Below, in pieces: positions 10,584 through 20,877 of a DNA stretch of 64,000 nucleotides. Positions within the stretch are counted from its first letter, which is position 1. The number at the start of each line of letters is the position of its first letter. The translations under genes were made by a program, and so were the position numbers. The notes under the pieces are model-generated. The model made no database searches. It had not been told where the DNA came from and saw only the letters and a program-made list of their open reading frames with translations. The stretch is from Begonia masoniana (taxonomy: Eukaryota; Streptophyta; Magnoliopsida; Cucurbitales; Begoniaceae). Location: the NCBI GenBank assembly GCA_022432975.1, contig CM039502.1:17369453-17433452 (forward strand), given 5' to 3'.

Positions 10584-11802
10584 GTATGACTGCGGGACAA
10601 ACCTTAAGTTGCGGGGTGGATCCCGAACTTGAGTGTAGGCGAATCCCGAGTCGTAAAGAGGGGTCGTCACAATCCCACATCGCTTGGGGAAGTATATGAA
10701 AATGAAACATATGTAAGGAAACCCTCCCAAGATAGTAAGACGCGTTTTGGAGCACAATTGACAACGGATTCCATAAAAACTCCGAAGTTAAAAGTGCTTC
10801 GGTGAGAGTAGTACCAGGTTGGGTGACCAACTGAGAAGTCCTCATCAAACAAAGCCGTGAGGGGAGGATATTGGGCTATAGCCCACAGGTCCCAGAATCG
10901 AAACCTGGCTTTGATACCATAACTGTAACATCCCCTAAACCTATTCCTCGAAATTCTCGTAAAATTTTTCATTTTATAACATTAAGTAAATTTCGAATTC
11001 AAAAGCTTTAAATCGTTGAAATCGTTTGAAGAATAGTTAAAGAAAACACATTAACATAGACACATAAAGGGAGCAAGCATTCGGTAGGCGAGCTGCGGGG
11101 CAAAAGGGGCATTTCGCCCTAAAAACATGTAGCCGATCGATTGGCCATTTCAGCCGATCGATCGGCTGTGGCGTTTATACGCCAGGCGATCGATCGGATG
11201 AGTGTGATCACCCCTTGGCGATCACCCCTTGGCGATTGCACTCTTGGTCTACACCAAGAGTTATGCCGTTATTGAGGATATTGGTGAATTTCGTAGTTTT
11301 AGAATAAACAGTTGGGTAGTTAAGTGGTATATGTCGTAGGGTGTTTTTCTAAGATTTGTTGATTGTTTTCTATGTTAGCCAATATAAATTGTACATGTAT
11401 CACGTTCTTTCAAAATAGCATGAAAATGAGTTTTTTTCTAAGATTCATTGATTGTTTTCTATGTTAGCCAATATGAACTGTACATGCATCACGTTCTTTC
11501 AAAATAGCATGAAAATGAGTTTTTACACGTGTTTTATGAAAAGAATGGAACCAATGAAACGAAATGAATGCACGTAATTCCGGTCGCGACGCAGTGGGGT
11601 TCTGACATGGTTGTCCTGTAGGTGAGGTCTGTTTTCCCCCGGTAATTGGAAAGGGCTTTTTAACCGCCAAACGTGCCCTCTCCATCTGGTGAGAGTAGAC
11701 CCCGGTGACACCTCCTTGTTATGTAACGTAATGATTTAAATGACTGCATTATTTTATGAATGACATATGCACAGCACGCATTTGCATTTACGTAGATTTT
11801 AC

Positions 11803-11842
11803 TGAGCCTTTAGCTCATAGATTGTCTCTATGGTGTAGGTGA
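11803..11842 (+). promoter_or_regulatory. Conserved LTR hairpin H1 plus ATGGTGTAGGTGA box
   Basis: Arms TGAGC / GCTCA with a 5-nt loop (11803-11817), a 12-nt spacer, then the 13-mer at 11830-11842. It is followed by CAGGTGAGG, which resembles a splice donor. Same layout as in the other LTRs. Confidence 0.6.
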
Positions 11843-12390
11843 TTTCGAAACAGGTGAGGACGATATTCCTCCACCCGATGCATGAGCTGGTTGATGGAGG
11901 GTGCCCGTGGGTGTGCACTGGTGCAGTCGGTGCGATTTTGACCCATGGGAACGTATGTAAGTATTCTAGGGAAACAATGGATAGAAATGATCGATAATTG
12001 TATAGGAGGGTTTAAACAGGCTGAGGGATGATTTACTAGGAAACGTATGTTTTCTGAGGTTTTGGATAACTCGTTTTATGAATTTCTTTTGTAAGTCTTT
12101 TATTGAGATTATATTGGAACTACTTGGTTGTTGAATTTATTAGGGGTTTTGTGTAGTTTTCAAATGGATCCATGTAGTTAGATTTCGTAATTTCCATCTC
12201 TTTTGAATACGTTCTAGGATACGATGCGAGTCGTGTTTTATTATGATGAATGAAGTGTTGGTATAGTTTTTGGTGAAATGTTTGTTAGAGTAGGTTGATG
12301 AAGGTGGAAGGAGAAAGGGGATGTGGGAAGTGTAAAGTGTGTGTGTGGTATGTAGGGGATTGAAGAAAAAGGAAAGAATCAGAGGGGGCA

Positions 12391-12553
12391 GCTCTCTGGA
12401 TAAAAAATCCAGAGAGCTTGCCGATCGATCGCCAAGGAGGGCGATCGATCGGCCCTCTTTGGCTACGCTCTGGAAGAAATTCCAGAGCGTGTGCCGATTG
12501 ATCGCCTGGTGAGGGCGATCGATCGGCTGAGTGTGATCGCCAAGGGGCGATTT
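12391..12553 (+). repeat. H2 hairpin cluster near the LTR 3' end
   Basis: Four successive inverted repeats: CTCTCTGGAT / ATCCAGAGAG, GCCGATCGATCGCC / GGCGATCGATCGGC, GCTCTGGAA / TTCCAGAGC, and a second GATCGATCG pair. All pairings are seen directly. The cluster ends just before the 122-bp terminal inverted repeat. Confidence 0.75.
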
Positions 12554-13321
12554 CTTTAACTATTCTTCAAACGATTTCAACGATTTAAAGCTTTTGAAGT
12601 CGAAATTTACTTAATGTTATAAAATAAAAAATTTTACGGGAATTTTGAGGAATATGTTTAGGGGATGTTACAGTTAGGGGAGGATATTGGGCTACGACCC
12701 AATCCCCAGAGCGGACAATATCTTGCTGGGAAAAGGGGTCGTTACATCTTGTTCTTCGATTACAGGTTAGCCGCATTAGAAGTTTCATACGTTTTTCATT
12801 TTTAAACCTATTTTTATGATACTTCGTTTTGGATTTTGCATTTTGGGGTACTCTCTCGGTTTAACCGAAAGAGTACCGACCATTTGTTTTAGGTTTCATA
12901 TTGCAGCACCGACACTTCTTGTTTTCTATTTTATTTTAGTGGAGGAATTTTTTGTTTAGTTAATTAGGGTGTTTATTTCTCTTGTTGGTTATTGCTCTAT
13001 TTTGTTTGTCTTAACCGATAGATTTTTCTGAGCAATTGTTGTGCATTCTGTTTAGTAATTATGATGTGTCAATTACATTTTAGCTATGTGTTTTTTTGTT
13101 CTATTTGGGCAGCTTGTTTCTTGTGAATTCAAAGCATGAATCCCATCATTGGTGTTTGCTGTCTTTTTAATGTTAAGCTTTTAGAGTTTCTAAAAAGAAA
13201 TGTAACTTAAAATAAAAATCTGAATCTCTTGTATTTTGATTTATTTTTTGTTAGACTAGTAGATGTTTGTTAGATTGTTAGATTTAGCTAATTGGTTTGA
13301 TAAATTGTTGTATTTTATAGG

Positions 13322-15640
13322 ATGAAAACAGAAAATACGAATGAAAATCAAAATGTAACGATTCCTCCTATGACTAGTTTTAGTGTTAGTGTTCAAAGGG
13401 AAAGAGCAAAGAAATCTGAAGTTTGAAATTATTTTAATATTGTTAACGATGGCGATAATAAAAATTCTATAGCTAAATGTAATCACTGTGGAAAAATATA
13501 TGCATGTGATACACTGAAAAATGGGACATCAAGTTTGAAAAAACACATTCGTATTTGTGCAAAATTATTGACAAATGTAGATGTGAAACAAAAAACTTGA
13601 AGCTTTCAGAATATGAACAATAAGGTACAACAACTTGCATATTTTAGTGTTGCTACTTGTTGAGAACTACTTGCGAAGATGGTAATTAATGAAGAATTGT
13701 CTTTAAAGTTTGTTGAAAGAGAAAGTGTTAGAGCATATTGTAACGACCCCTTTCCCCAGCAAGATATTGTCCGCTCCGGGGATTGGGCCGCAGCCCAATA
13801 TCCTCCCCTCACGGCTTTGTTTGGCGAGAACTTCCCGGAAGGTCACCCAACCTGGAATTGCTCTCGCCGAAGCACTTTTAACTTCGGAGTTCTTATGGGA
13901 TCCGTTGCCAATTGTGCTCCAAAACGCGTCTTGCTATGTTGGAAGGGTCTCTTTACATATGTTTCATTTCCACATACTTCCTCAAGCGATGTGGGATTGT
14001 GACGACCCCCCTTTTATGACCTGTCACCTTCCGGTTCGCCCGCGCGGACGTACCGCCATCCAGGTTCCGGTTCGTGCAGCCATCGTACCCATACGTGAAT
14101 ATTCGGGTCATCACACATATTCCCAATATCTGCAATCGAAGTTTTTCATACCTTCTAGATTTACTGTTGCTCGTGATATTTTGAGTCTTTATGAAAAAGA
14201 AAAGATGAAATTGAAAGAGTACTTTAGAAGAACATCACAACGACTATGTTTGACTACAGATACATGTACTTCTATTCAGAATTTAAATTATATGGTTTTA
14301 ACTGATCATTATATTGATAGTGATTGGACTATGCATAAGAAGATTTTAAATTTTTGTTTGATTTCGAATCATATAGGTGAGACAATTGGTAGAGAATTAG
14401 AAAGATATTTGTTTGAATGAGAAATTGAAAATGTGTTGAGTTCGAAATTGGAATGGTTTGGTTTTGAATGGAGAATACATGCATATGTGATGTTTTGCAC
14501 ACATATTGAACTTGATTGTATGTAATGATTGAAAGATCATAAAAAGGCTATTGCTAGAGTATATAGGGCTATTAAGTATGTTCAATCTTCCCCTGCAAGG
14601 TTACAAAATTTTAAGAATTTTGTTGATAATGTTAAGATTGCATGCAAAAGTAGTATTTCTCTTGATGTGTCTACAAGATGGAATTCTACATATTTGATGT
14701 TAGCAAGCACTGAAAAATTTGAAATTTTTTTTGACGAAATTAATGGAAACCGATAGTAATTACGTTGGTGATTTGAGTGGGAAAACACCTCCCACTACAA
14801 CAGATTGGACAAATATTAGAGAACTTGTTAAGTTTTTAAAAAAAATTTATGATACGACTGTGACTGTTTCAGCCTCTTCACACGTGACATCAAATATTTA
14901 TTTTAGCGAAGTATGCAATTTGAAATTAGTTATCAAGGAGTACATTTGAGAGTGACAATCCATCATTGAGAAAAGTGGCTATTGGAATGCATGAAAAATT
15001 TGACAAATACTGGAAAAATTGTGGCAATATTAATTTCTTAATGTACGTTGCAGTTGTCTTAGATCCAAGATGTAAGATAGAGTTTTTAGAACATTGTTTT
15101 ACATTCTTGGTTGACAATAATAAAGCAACAGATTTGGTGAGTCACATATGAACAGTGATTACCAGAGTATATCTTCAATACAAAGCAGATTTGGGGTTTG
15201 AAATGTCACAGGATAATTGTAGAACTAGTTTTGCGACATCTTCGTCTATAGGACAAAGTACTAGTTTTGCCCACAATAAGCTATATAAAAAATTTTGTAA
15301 CCGTCATAGTGAGCGAGATGCTTTAAGCAAGAGGATGGAAGTTGATCAATATTTATCTGAAGAATTGAAAATTTTTTCAGACAATCTAGATATTTTGGCA
15401 TAGTGAAAATTGAATTAATTGAAATATCCAATATTAAGTAAAATTGCAAAAGATGTATTAGTTATTCTTATTTCTACAGTTCTTTCGGAGTCAGCTTTCA
15501 ATAGTGGTGGACGTGTACTTGATTCTTTTCGTAGTTCTTTATCACCAAAGATTGTCGAGACACTTATTTGCAGTCAAAGTTGGATTCGTGGGGAAATACA
15601 TGATTTAGAAAACGATGAGTTTGAAAAAGGTGTGTTTTAA
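13322..15640 (+). pseudogene. hAT transposase (BED zinc finger, RICESLEEPER-like), broken
   Basis: The N-terminal part has a BED-type finger: KCNHCGKIYACDT ... KKHIRIC. After the solo Cassandra LTR (13739-14115) come the hAT core pieces: SRFTVARDILSLYEKEK, CLTTDTCTSIQNLNYM, HKKILNFC, GETIGRELE, then SSISLDVSTRWNSTYLML. The C-terminal dimerisation domain is at 15419-15640: STVLSESAFNSGGRV ... RSSLSPKIVETLICSQSWI. In-frame stops (for example 13424, 14418, 14524, 14949) and frameshifts break the gene even without the insertion. The length fits a full-size hAT transposase, so this was once an autonomous copy. A long pyrimidine-poor leader (12752-13321) precedes the ATG. Confidence 0.85.
13739..14115 (-). 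mobile_element. Solo Cassandra LTR (377 bp)
   Basis: Reversed LTR from TGTAACGACCCC to GGGTCATCACA, exactly 377 bp, with target duplication CATAT at 13734-13738 and 14116-14120. It includes the 5S rRNA-like block. Formed by recombination between the two LTRs of a full element after insertion into the hAT gene (inference from established solo-LTR biology). Confidence 0.9.
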
Positions 15641-16535
15641 AATTTTCTCTGTTCTTTTTAGTAATTAATATGTACTACATACTTACTTTGGAACTTACAT
15701 TTTACAGATTTTACATAAGCAGCTGAATATAGCGAATCAGTTAAAATTAGTGAATAGTGATAACATATAATTTCTTTAGTATATATTTGATTGTTTTATA
15801 CTTCTATTTTTATTTAATTACATTGTATCATGCTAGTACTATTTTTTTTTTATTTTTTGTTGTGGCTATGACTTAGATATTTTACATCTATATGTAATAC
15901 TCTACAAAAAAGAAAATTTTTTAGTAGTAATTTGCAACCAAGTATTATAAATGAGAAATAAAGAAAGAAATGAAAAAAAAAAAAAAATCGAATGGACCAT
16001 AACCGAGACCATAAATCTGGTCCGATCTAGAAAATTTTTTTGAGCTTATTGGTGCAAAAATTGGAAAACCGAATTTTAGTGGTCCGGTCCTAGTCTCTCC
16101 AAAAACTAGACCGACCTGGACCACTATCCCCCATACTCGATATTTTCTGAGGGCGACAGGGAGTTTTTCGATTGCTCGTTCTTGCCTCTTGGTGTGTTTT
16201 GGCAAGTGAGAAGTTTCTCTAAAGTTCGGGTTTTAATTCATGTGGGTCAAGCACTTGGAGTGTTGCACAGTGCACTAGTGCAGGGGCCGGTCCACCGGTC
16301 AAAAATGAAAATACATGTTCATGTTGGCATCTCGGACCGAAATTTTGACCAAAAATTTTCATAACCAAACACAAAAAACAGTCTGGTCCACAGATTTTTG
16401 GGAATTTGGCATCCGGACTGTGACCCACGATATATTTAATGTCAGGACCGATCCCGGACCAAGTACCATGGAGAACCAACCGAAACCGGACCAAATCGTT
16501 TGATCCGGCTCCTGGTCTAGTCCTGTCCACCCCTA

Positions 16536-17043
16536 ACATCAACAAGGGATTGTTTCAAGGAACCTTTATTTCAGAGTTTTTGAAACCATGGAATTAAGGA
16601 ACCCATCCAAAAACTATAAAACTAGGCCTGTTAATAAGCATACTACATCACCCAACCAATTTATATGGAGGGTATTTTCAAGATCGTATATGAAAAAAGA
16701 GTGAGTTGAAAACTTGACATTCCATCGCATCAATCAAACTCATGCTTTTTAAAGAGTTCTGACAACTGAGGATCGATAATTGGAAAACTCAAGTTCAGAT
16801 GAAGGGCAATAACCTTGACTGCCAAAGAATCCACAAGCAATTTGATGATGAGCTTACATTGATTATTGGACATAAAAATTGTCAATACATGAAAAGTAAA
16901 CAGCTGCCAACAATGTTTGGTGAAAGAGAGAAAACAAACATCCAACCAGACTTCTAACCATTTCGATATATGATCATTCCACAACAAAGTTCACTTCCAT
17001 AAGGAGGCATTTCGATCGAAAATTACAGATGATAAAAAGATGC
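16536..17043. other. Intergenic, downstream of QCR7
   Basis: The 3' flank of the minus-strand QCR7 gene; part is probably its 3' UTR. An 85-codon minus-strand frame (16730-16987) resembles nothing I know and lacks support. Confidence 0.4.
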
Positions 17044-18385
17044 TCAAGGAAGAGTTCGCTGGTAAAGAGGCAATGCTCCCAACGCCTCTCGTTCTGCTCT
17101 CTCTCTCTTCACCTGTGAATTTTTTTGCATAAAACACACATTATATTTAAAATAGAAAGAATTGGGAAACACTCATGAAACATAATCAAATAACATTTTA
17201 TACAACTTTTGGGACCATCTTCATTAATTTTTTCAGAGATATACTACATTCCTGGTGCGTGTCCAGGACATTTTACCCATAAATTGGATAAGATCTTCTG
17301 GCAATTTTCTTTTCTTCGCAAGCCAAAAGCTGCACAAACTTTCCCGTGTCTACCAATCTAATAAAAGGTTGCCATCCATGACCAATAAAATATAAAATTG
17401 CTAAAAAATTCTACAAGACAAAGGGCTTGCTGTATTTCCTAGAGTAATCTTACTTAATATCCAAATACTCCAATGTTTACAAAATTAAAAATCGGGCAGC
17501 ATCACTCCTCAATAAATTCTAACTTTGGGGTCCGACAATAAAAAAGACTTACTAGAGCAAGCATATCCTTGAGGTAGCTCCTGAAAGGCGTCTGCAATGC
17601 CTACAAAATTGAATTGACGAAATCACAATAATAACCAACCTAATTTTAAGTTCTACAAAAATCAGAAAAATGTCTTCGATTAACTGATCAACACATTTAT
17701 TAGCTAGAAGCATTGTTCAGATAATAACTTGTGGATGGGAATATCTGAAATCATGTGGATTCGAAAATTCCCAACTTGCAGTTCCTCTGTAGGCATCATT
17801 TGTAGAAAGTTGATGCCTTGGAAATGTTTTGTTCCCTTCCAATCGAATGGAAGACAATAGCAATGATAATGATGGAACCCGGTGATATTAAAAGACGTAA
17901 TTAATAGATTCTATAATCTATACAATATTTCCCATTTGCTAACAACAAAAAAATTTACGAATTATAGGATGCGATAAGAGTGACTCCAGAGCAAGATCCA
18001 AGGAGAAAAAACCTGAAGATTTTCGGGGAGGTACTCGTGCTTCATGGAGAGGTCCATGGCGCGCTTGAGACGCTGATTACGAGCATCAATAATCTCTCTG
18101 GGAAGGCGACGGAGGGCCTCCTTCACGTCCAGATCATAATTGTAATCGTACAGATCGTCGTACCGAAGTCCTACGCGCAATACTCAGATTGAATTAAAGA
18201 AAAAAAAGAACTAAGTTAGAGTACAATGGAAGGGGGGGGGGGGGGGGGGGGGGGGGGTGGGGGGTGGGGCTTAGAGCTTGGAATAGAGTACCATAGCGAC
18301 GGAGGCGCTTGGAGAGAGCTTTCATGTGCTGAGCAGCGAGCCAGTTCTTCTTGGGGTCGATGAAAGCCTGCAAAAACGACGACAT
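17044..18385 (-). CDS. QCR7: Cytochrome b-c1 complex subunit 7 (14-kDa subunit, complex III)
   Basis: Four exons on the minus strand: 18292-18385, 18013-18170, 17553-17600, 17044-17112, all with GT/AG borders, joining to 369 nt (122 aa plus stop). This is the usual plant length. Conserved blocks in order: SSFLQAFIDPKKNW, HMKALSKRLRRYGLRYDDLYD, LPREIIDARNQRLKRAMDLS, MKHEYLPENLQ, TPFRSYLKDMLALV, and the C-terminal EREALGALPLYQRTLP. QCR7 is a small nuclear-encoded subunit on the matrix side of the mitochondrial inner membrane that stabilises cytochrome b in the bc1 complex (family knowledge). No cleavable presequence is visible, as expected. Intron 1 (121 nt) carries a run of 26 C on the sense strand. 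The gene is intact and probably functional. Confidence 0.95.
18232..18257. repeat. Poly(dG) run of 26 inside QCR7 intron 1
   Basis: 26 consecutive G on the plus strand, followed by T, six G, T, four G. On the QCR7 sense strand this is a C tract just downstream of the donor. It could form a G-quadruplex on the plus strand, and its length may be wrong in the assembly. Confidence 0.9.
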
Positions 18386-18481
18386 CTCGGAGTTGGAATC
18401 GCGCTCACCCCTTCCTCTCTTCCTTCCCCAATTTACAGACTTTTCTGCGAAAATAGAGTCCCGATTTCTACAACCGTATTA

Positions 18482-18490
18482 TTATATTTA
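18482..18490 (-). promoter_or_regulatory. TATA-like element upstream of QCR7
   Basis: TAAATATAA on the minus strand about 100 bp before the ATG at 18385, with a purine-rich leader between. The position suits a core promoter, but the match is weak. Confidence 0.3.
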
Positions 18491-18549
18491 CTCGGGGACA
18501 AAATCGAATACGACGTCGTACCCAATCTAACATTCAAATTATATTTTTA

Positions 18550-19152
18550 GAAATAACTGGATTTTAAATAAATAATTAATTTCATTAGAAATAGAAAATC
18601 AACTTTATGGTCAGCTAACTCAATGTTGAGGTGAGATTAAAAAAGAAAATGGATTGCAAATGATATAGAAATTAGAGTAATGTTAAGTTTATTCTTAAAT
18701 TTACGTCTATATTGAATTTCTAATGTGACGCTCACTAATTAGTGCAAATGGTGATACACGAACTTCTCTTTTCAAATCCATTCTTTGCTATTCCTTATCT
18801 TAGTTTCCTTGCAATCACCGTTAATGGCCTCCGTTGGAATTTTCAGGAGTGACCATGAGAATAGAGCAATTTTAACTTGAAAAGTAATGAATTGCTTTAA
18901 AACTAGAGAGCTTAGAGTTGTGTCTTCTTCATCTGAGGCTTTCACTCCTCAGCTTCAACTCCTCTCTATGCATTGTCATCTGATTTAAGATCTCGGCGTC
19001 TTACAAAATCTTCCTAGCTCACTGCAATAATCCTGGCCGAGGTTCATTAAAAAACCAATGGAAGACAACAAAAAAAAGATTGAAATACACCCAGAAAAAG
19101 TAGCTAATGCCAGAACAAAGAGCACAAATCTAGTCTTGTTTGTTGCATGCAG
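18550..19152. other. Upstream flank of QCR7, no gene recognised
   Basis: AT-rich sequence between the QCR7 promoter and the Copia element at 19153. On the minus strand a short hydrophobic frame (near 19100, RFVLFVLALATFSGC) would continue across the Copia target site into 25579 and beyond. I could not link it to a family. Confidence 0.35.
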
Positions 19153-19542
19153 TGCTAGAATTATAAAAATTTATAACTTGATCTAAATTTTCAAATTATA
19201 AATTATACATTATTTTATTATCAGATTTAAGTCCATGTTAAAGTAATTTAATATGATTTCAATGGATTTTGGAGTATATTCAATATTCAATGGTTATGGT
19301 CCCCAATTTACAATGGAACCTTTTATCTCATTGGAACCGCTATCATTCTAGAGAGACATCAGAGAGGGAGATTGTCGAATCGGAAGATCTACGTATCCGA
19401 TTTAAGGTATTTAACATTCAGACAATGGATCTGGGTACGTCATTCTCACTTTGTTGATTTGCTTATAGAATTTCTAACGTGAAGATTAAGAATTAAATTT
19501 TCATTTATTTTAAGGATTCAATAATTTTAATTGAATCCAACA
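19153..19542 (+). repeat. copia-A 5' LTR
   Basis: Starts TGCTAGAATTATAA, ends TTGAATCCAACA. The 62-codon frame inside (19269-19457) has a twin in the 3' LTR and is not a gene. Confidence 0.9.
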
Positions 19543-19750
19543 ATTGGTATTAGAGCCAATCACGTTAGACTACGAGTAATCATTGTTTAGAATCGAATTA
19601 ATTTTGGCATCAATTTCGGATTAAAGCATCAATTTTTTTTAATTTTCAGAATTATTTTTTGGGCTATTTTTTATGCATTTAATTTCGCTAGAATGCATGT
19701 TTGGAGACCTTAAAAATTATTTTTTTGTGATGCACGTTAAAGATCATTAC

Positions 19751-19980
19751 CCGATCAATCGTTTTTTTTATAAATCGGACAATTTTGGAGTGAAAATCTG
19801 CCGGAATCGGTGAGATTCTGGCAATTTTCGTTGCTGCTTTGCTGCCCCTCTCTGGTAGTTTGCTACCCCGATCTATCATTTTTTTTATAAATCGGACAAT
19901 TTTGGAGTGAAAATCCGCCAGAATCGATGAGATTCTGGCAATTTTCGTTGCTGCTTTGCCGCCCCTCTCCGGTGGTTTGC
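19751..19980 (+). repeat. 117-bp tandem duplication in the copia-A leader
   Basis: Two copies offset by exactly 117 bp (for example TGAAAATCTGCC at 19791 and TGAAAATCCGCC at 19908) between primer site and gag. They are followed by a GGTTCGGTTTGG-rich stretch to about 20170. Confidence 0.8.
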
Positions 19981-20877
19981 ACCAATTCGATTTGATTGGG
20001 TTAGATTTGGTCCAAAACGGACCAAACCTTTTTGGGTTTAGTCCCACCCACAACAAATCAATTCGGTTCAATTTTGGTCTGGATCGATTTTTGGTTGGTT
20101 CGACTCAGACCGGTTCGGTTTGGGTTGAACCGGTTTGGTTCGATCTGGTTCGGTCCGACAAAATTTTTTTTTTGGGTCGATCCATTTTGTTAAATGGGCC
20201 CTGGTTCACTTTGCTTCGGCTATTTTGGGTCTTTTCAAAAACTGTTTCCGCACAATTCATGGCTCAGTTCGCCTCGATTCACCCTGTTTTTGTCCGATTT
20301 TGGCCGATTTGAACATTCTATTCTAGGGTGGTTGATCTTTTGGTTTACTGATTGACTATTATGGTTACCTAGTTATTGAATATGTATGTATATGAATTTT
20401 CTTAACTCTTTTTTAGTGCAATTTTTATGAAGTCTTACATTGTAAAATAGGATGATTGAGTAATATGCTACAAAATTAGTCTCTTGCTTTAATTATCATA
20501 TTTTATATTTTTGATATGATACATGACATTGTATGAATATTGATCGATCTAAAGGAAGGTTGACGTTTGTACAGTTACATGGATTGTTAGCAATATTAAA
20601 ACATGTGATAGTTATTAAGATGCCATGTGAGCATTGAACTAGTCCAAAGACAAGTTCATTGTTTGACAATTCTTATTGTCAATGTTTATATACGGGACAA
20701 AGTTACCAATTACAACTAAACACTTTTAGCCAAAAGACTAAGTGTTAATGTTGTACCGGTTTCTTGTTGATGGTTGCACTATATTTTGAGTTATATTATT
20801 GTCATATATATGCATATTATTTTGTGAGCTAATGTTATTTCATTTTCTTTGTTGTTATAGTTAACATCTCAAGTATA

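Larger units (their letters stand above)
10886..12676 (+). mobile_element. Fold-back LTR of a Gypsy-type element with reversed U5-primer-site fragment
   Basis: The forward LTR ends GGGGATGTTACA at 12672, followed by GTTA, the first bases of the post-LTR leader. At the left, 10886-10923 is a reversed primer-site region (GATACCATAAC, reverse of GTTATGGTATC), followed at 10924-11046 by a reversed copy of the last 122 bp of the LTR. So 10924-11046 and 12551-12672 form a long, nearly perfect inverted repeat. It contains H1 (11803-11842) and H2 hairpins (12391-12553). No pol sequence is present. The host duplication is about 25 bp rather than the 5 bp made by integrase, which argues against normal integration. 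Confidence 0.65.
6083..12746. mobile_element. Palindromic (head-to-head) Cassandra element with captured Gypsy RT-RNase H
   Basis: Both outer ends are the 3' end of a Cassandra LTR: the left begins TGTAATGACC (reverse orientation) and the right ends GGGTCGTTACA (forward). Both are flanked by TCTTG (6078-6082 and 12747-12751). The order is: reversed 3' LTR, reversed 71-bp internal region, reversed truncated 5' LTR (to 9214), Gypsy RT-RNase H (about 9211-10310), forward truncated 5' LTR (about 10311-10485), forward 71-bp internal region (10486-10556), forward 3' LTR. Two later insertions lie inside the 3' LTRs: a solo LTR at 6329-8858 and a fold-back LTR at 10886-12676. Seen: the layout and the TCTTG repeats. 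Inferred: insertion as a single unit. Confidence 0.75.
10557..12746 (+). repeat. Cassandra 3' LTR of the right arm (split by a fold-back LTR)
   Basis: Pieces 10557-10885 and 12702-12746, about 374 bp in all, start TGTGATGACCCGG and end GGGGTCGTTACA, followed by the TCTTG duplication. A segment of about 25 bp (GGGGAGGATATTGGGCTA...) is present on both sides of the inner insertion, at 10861-10885 and 12677-12701. Confidence 0.8.
5694..16535 (+). mobile_element. hAT DNA transposon, interrupted by Cassandra-derived insertions
   Basis: The left end opens TAGAGGTGAGCAAGAACC and is rich in GGTTCTGG/CCAGAACC words; the right end closes CCTGTCCACCCCTA after a stretch rich in GGTCCGG. These are hAT-type termini in the correct inverted sense. 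Inside are a CTCGCC-rich 5' leader, a split transposase gene (13322-15640) and an AT-rich 3' part. The leader is broken at 6083-12746 and the transposase at 13739-14115 by Cassandra-derived sequence, each with a clean 5-bp target duplication. The 8 bp flanking the two hAT ends (CTCAATAT and ACATCAAC) do not match, so the ends may belong to different copies or have decayed. Confidence 0.6.

Noticed and set aside
10179..10972. Minus-strand frames of 101-192 codons over 10179-10972
   Set aside because: They are reverse-strand shadows of Cassandra LTR sequence; similar frames recur at every Cassandra copy (8901-9170, 13679-14420, 49505-50535).
5694..16535. Matching 8-bp hAT target duplication
   Set aside because: CTCAATAT and ACATCAAC do not match, so the two ends are paired only by type and orientation.
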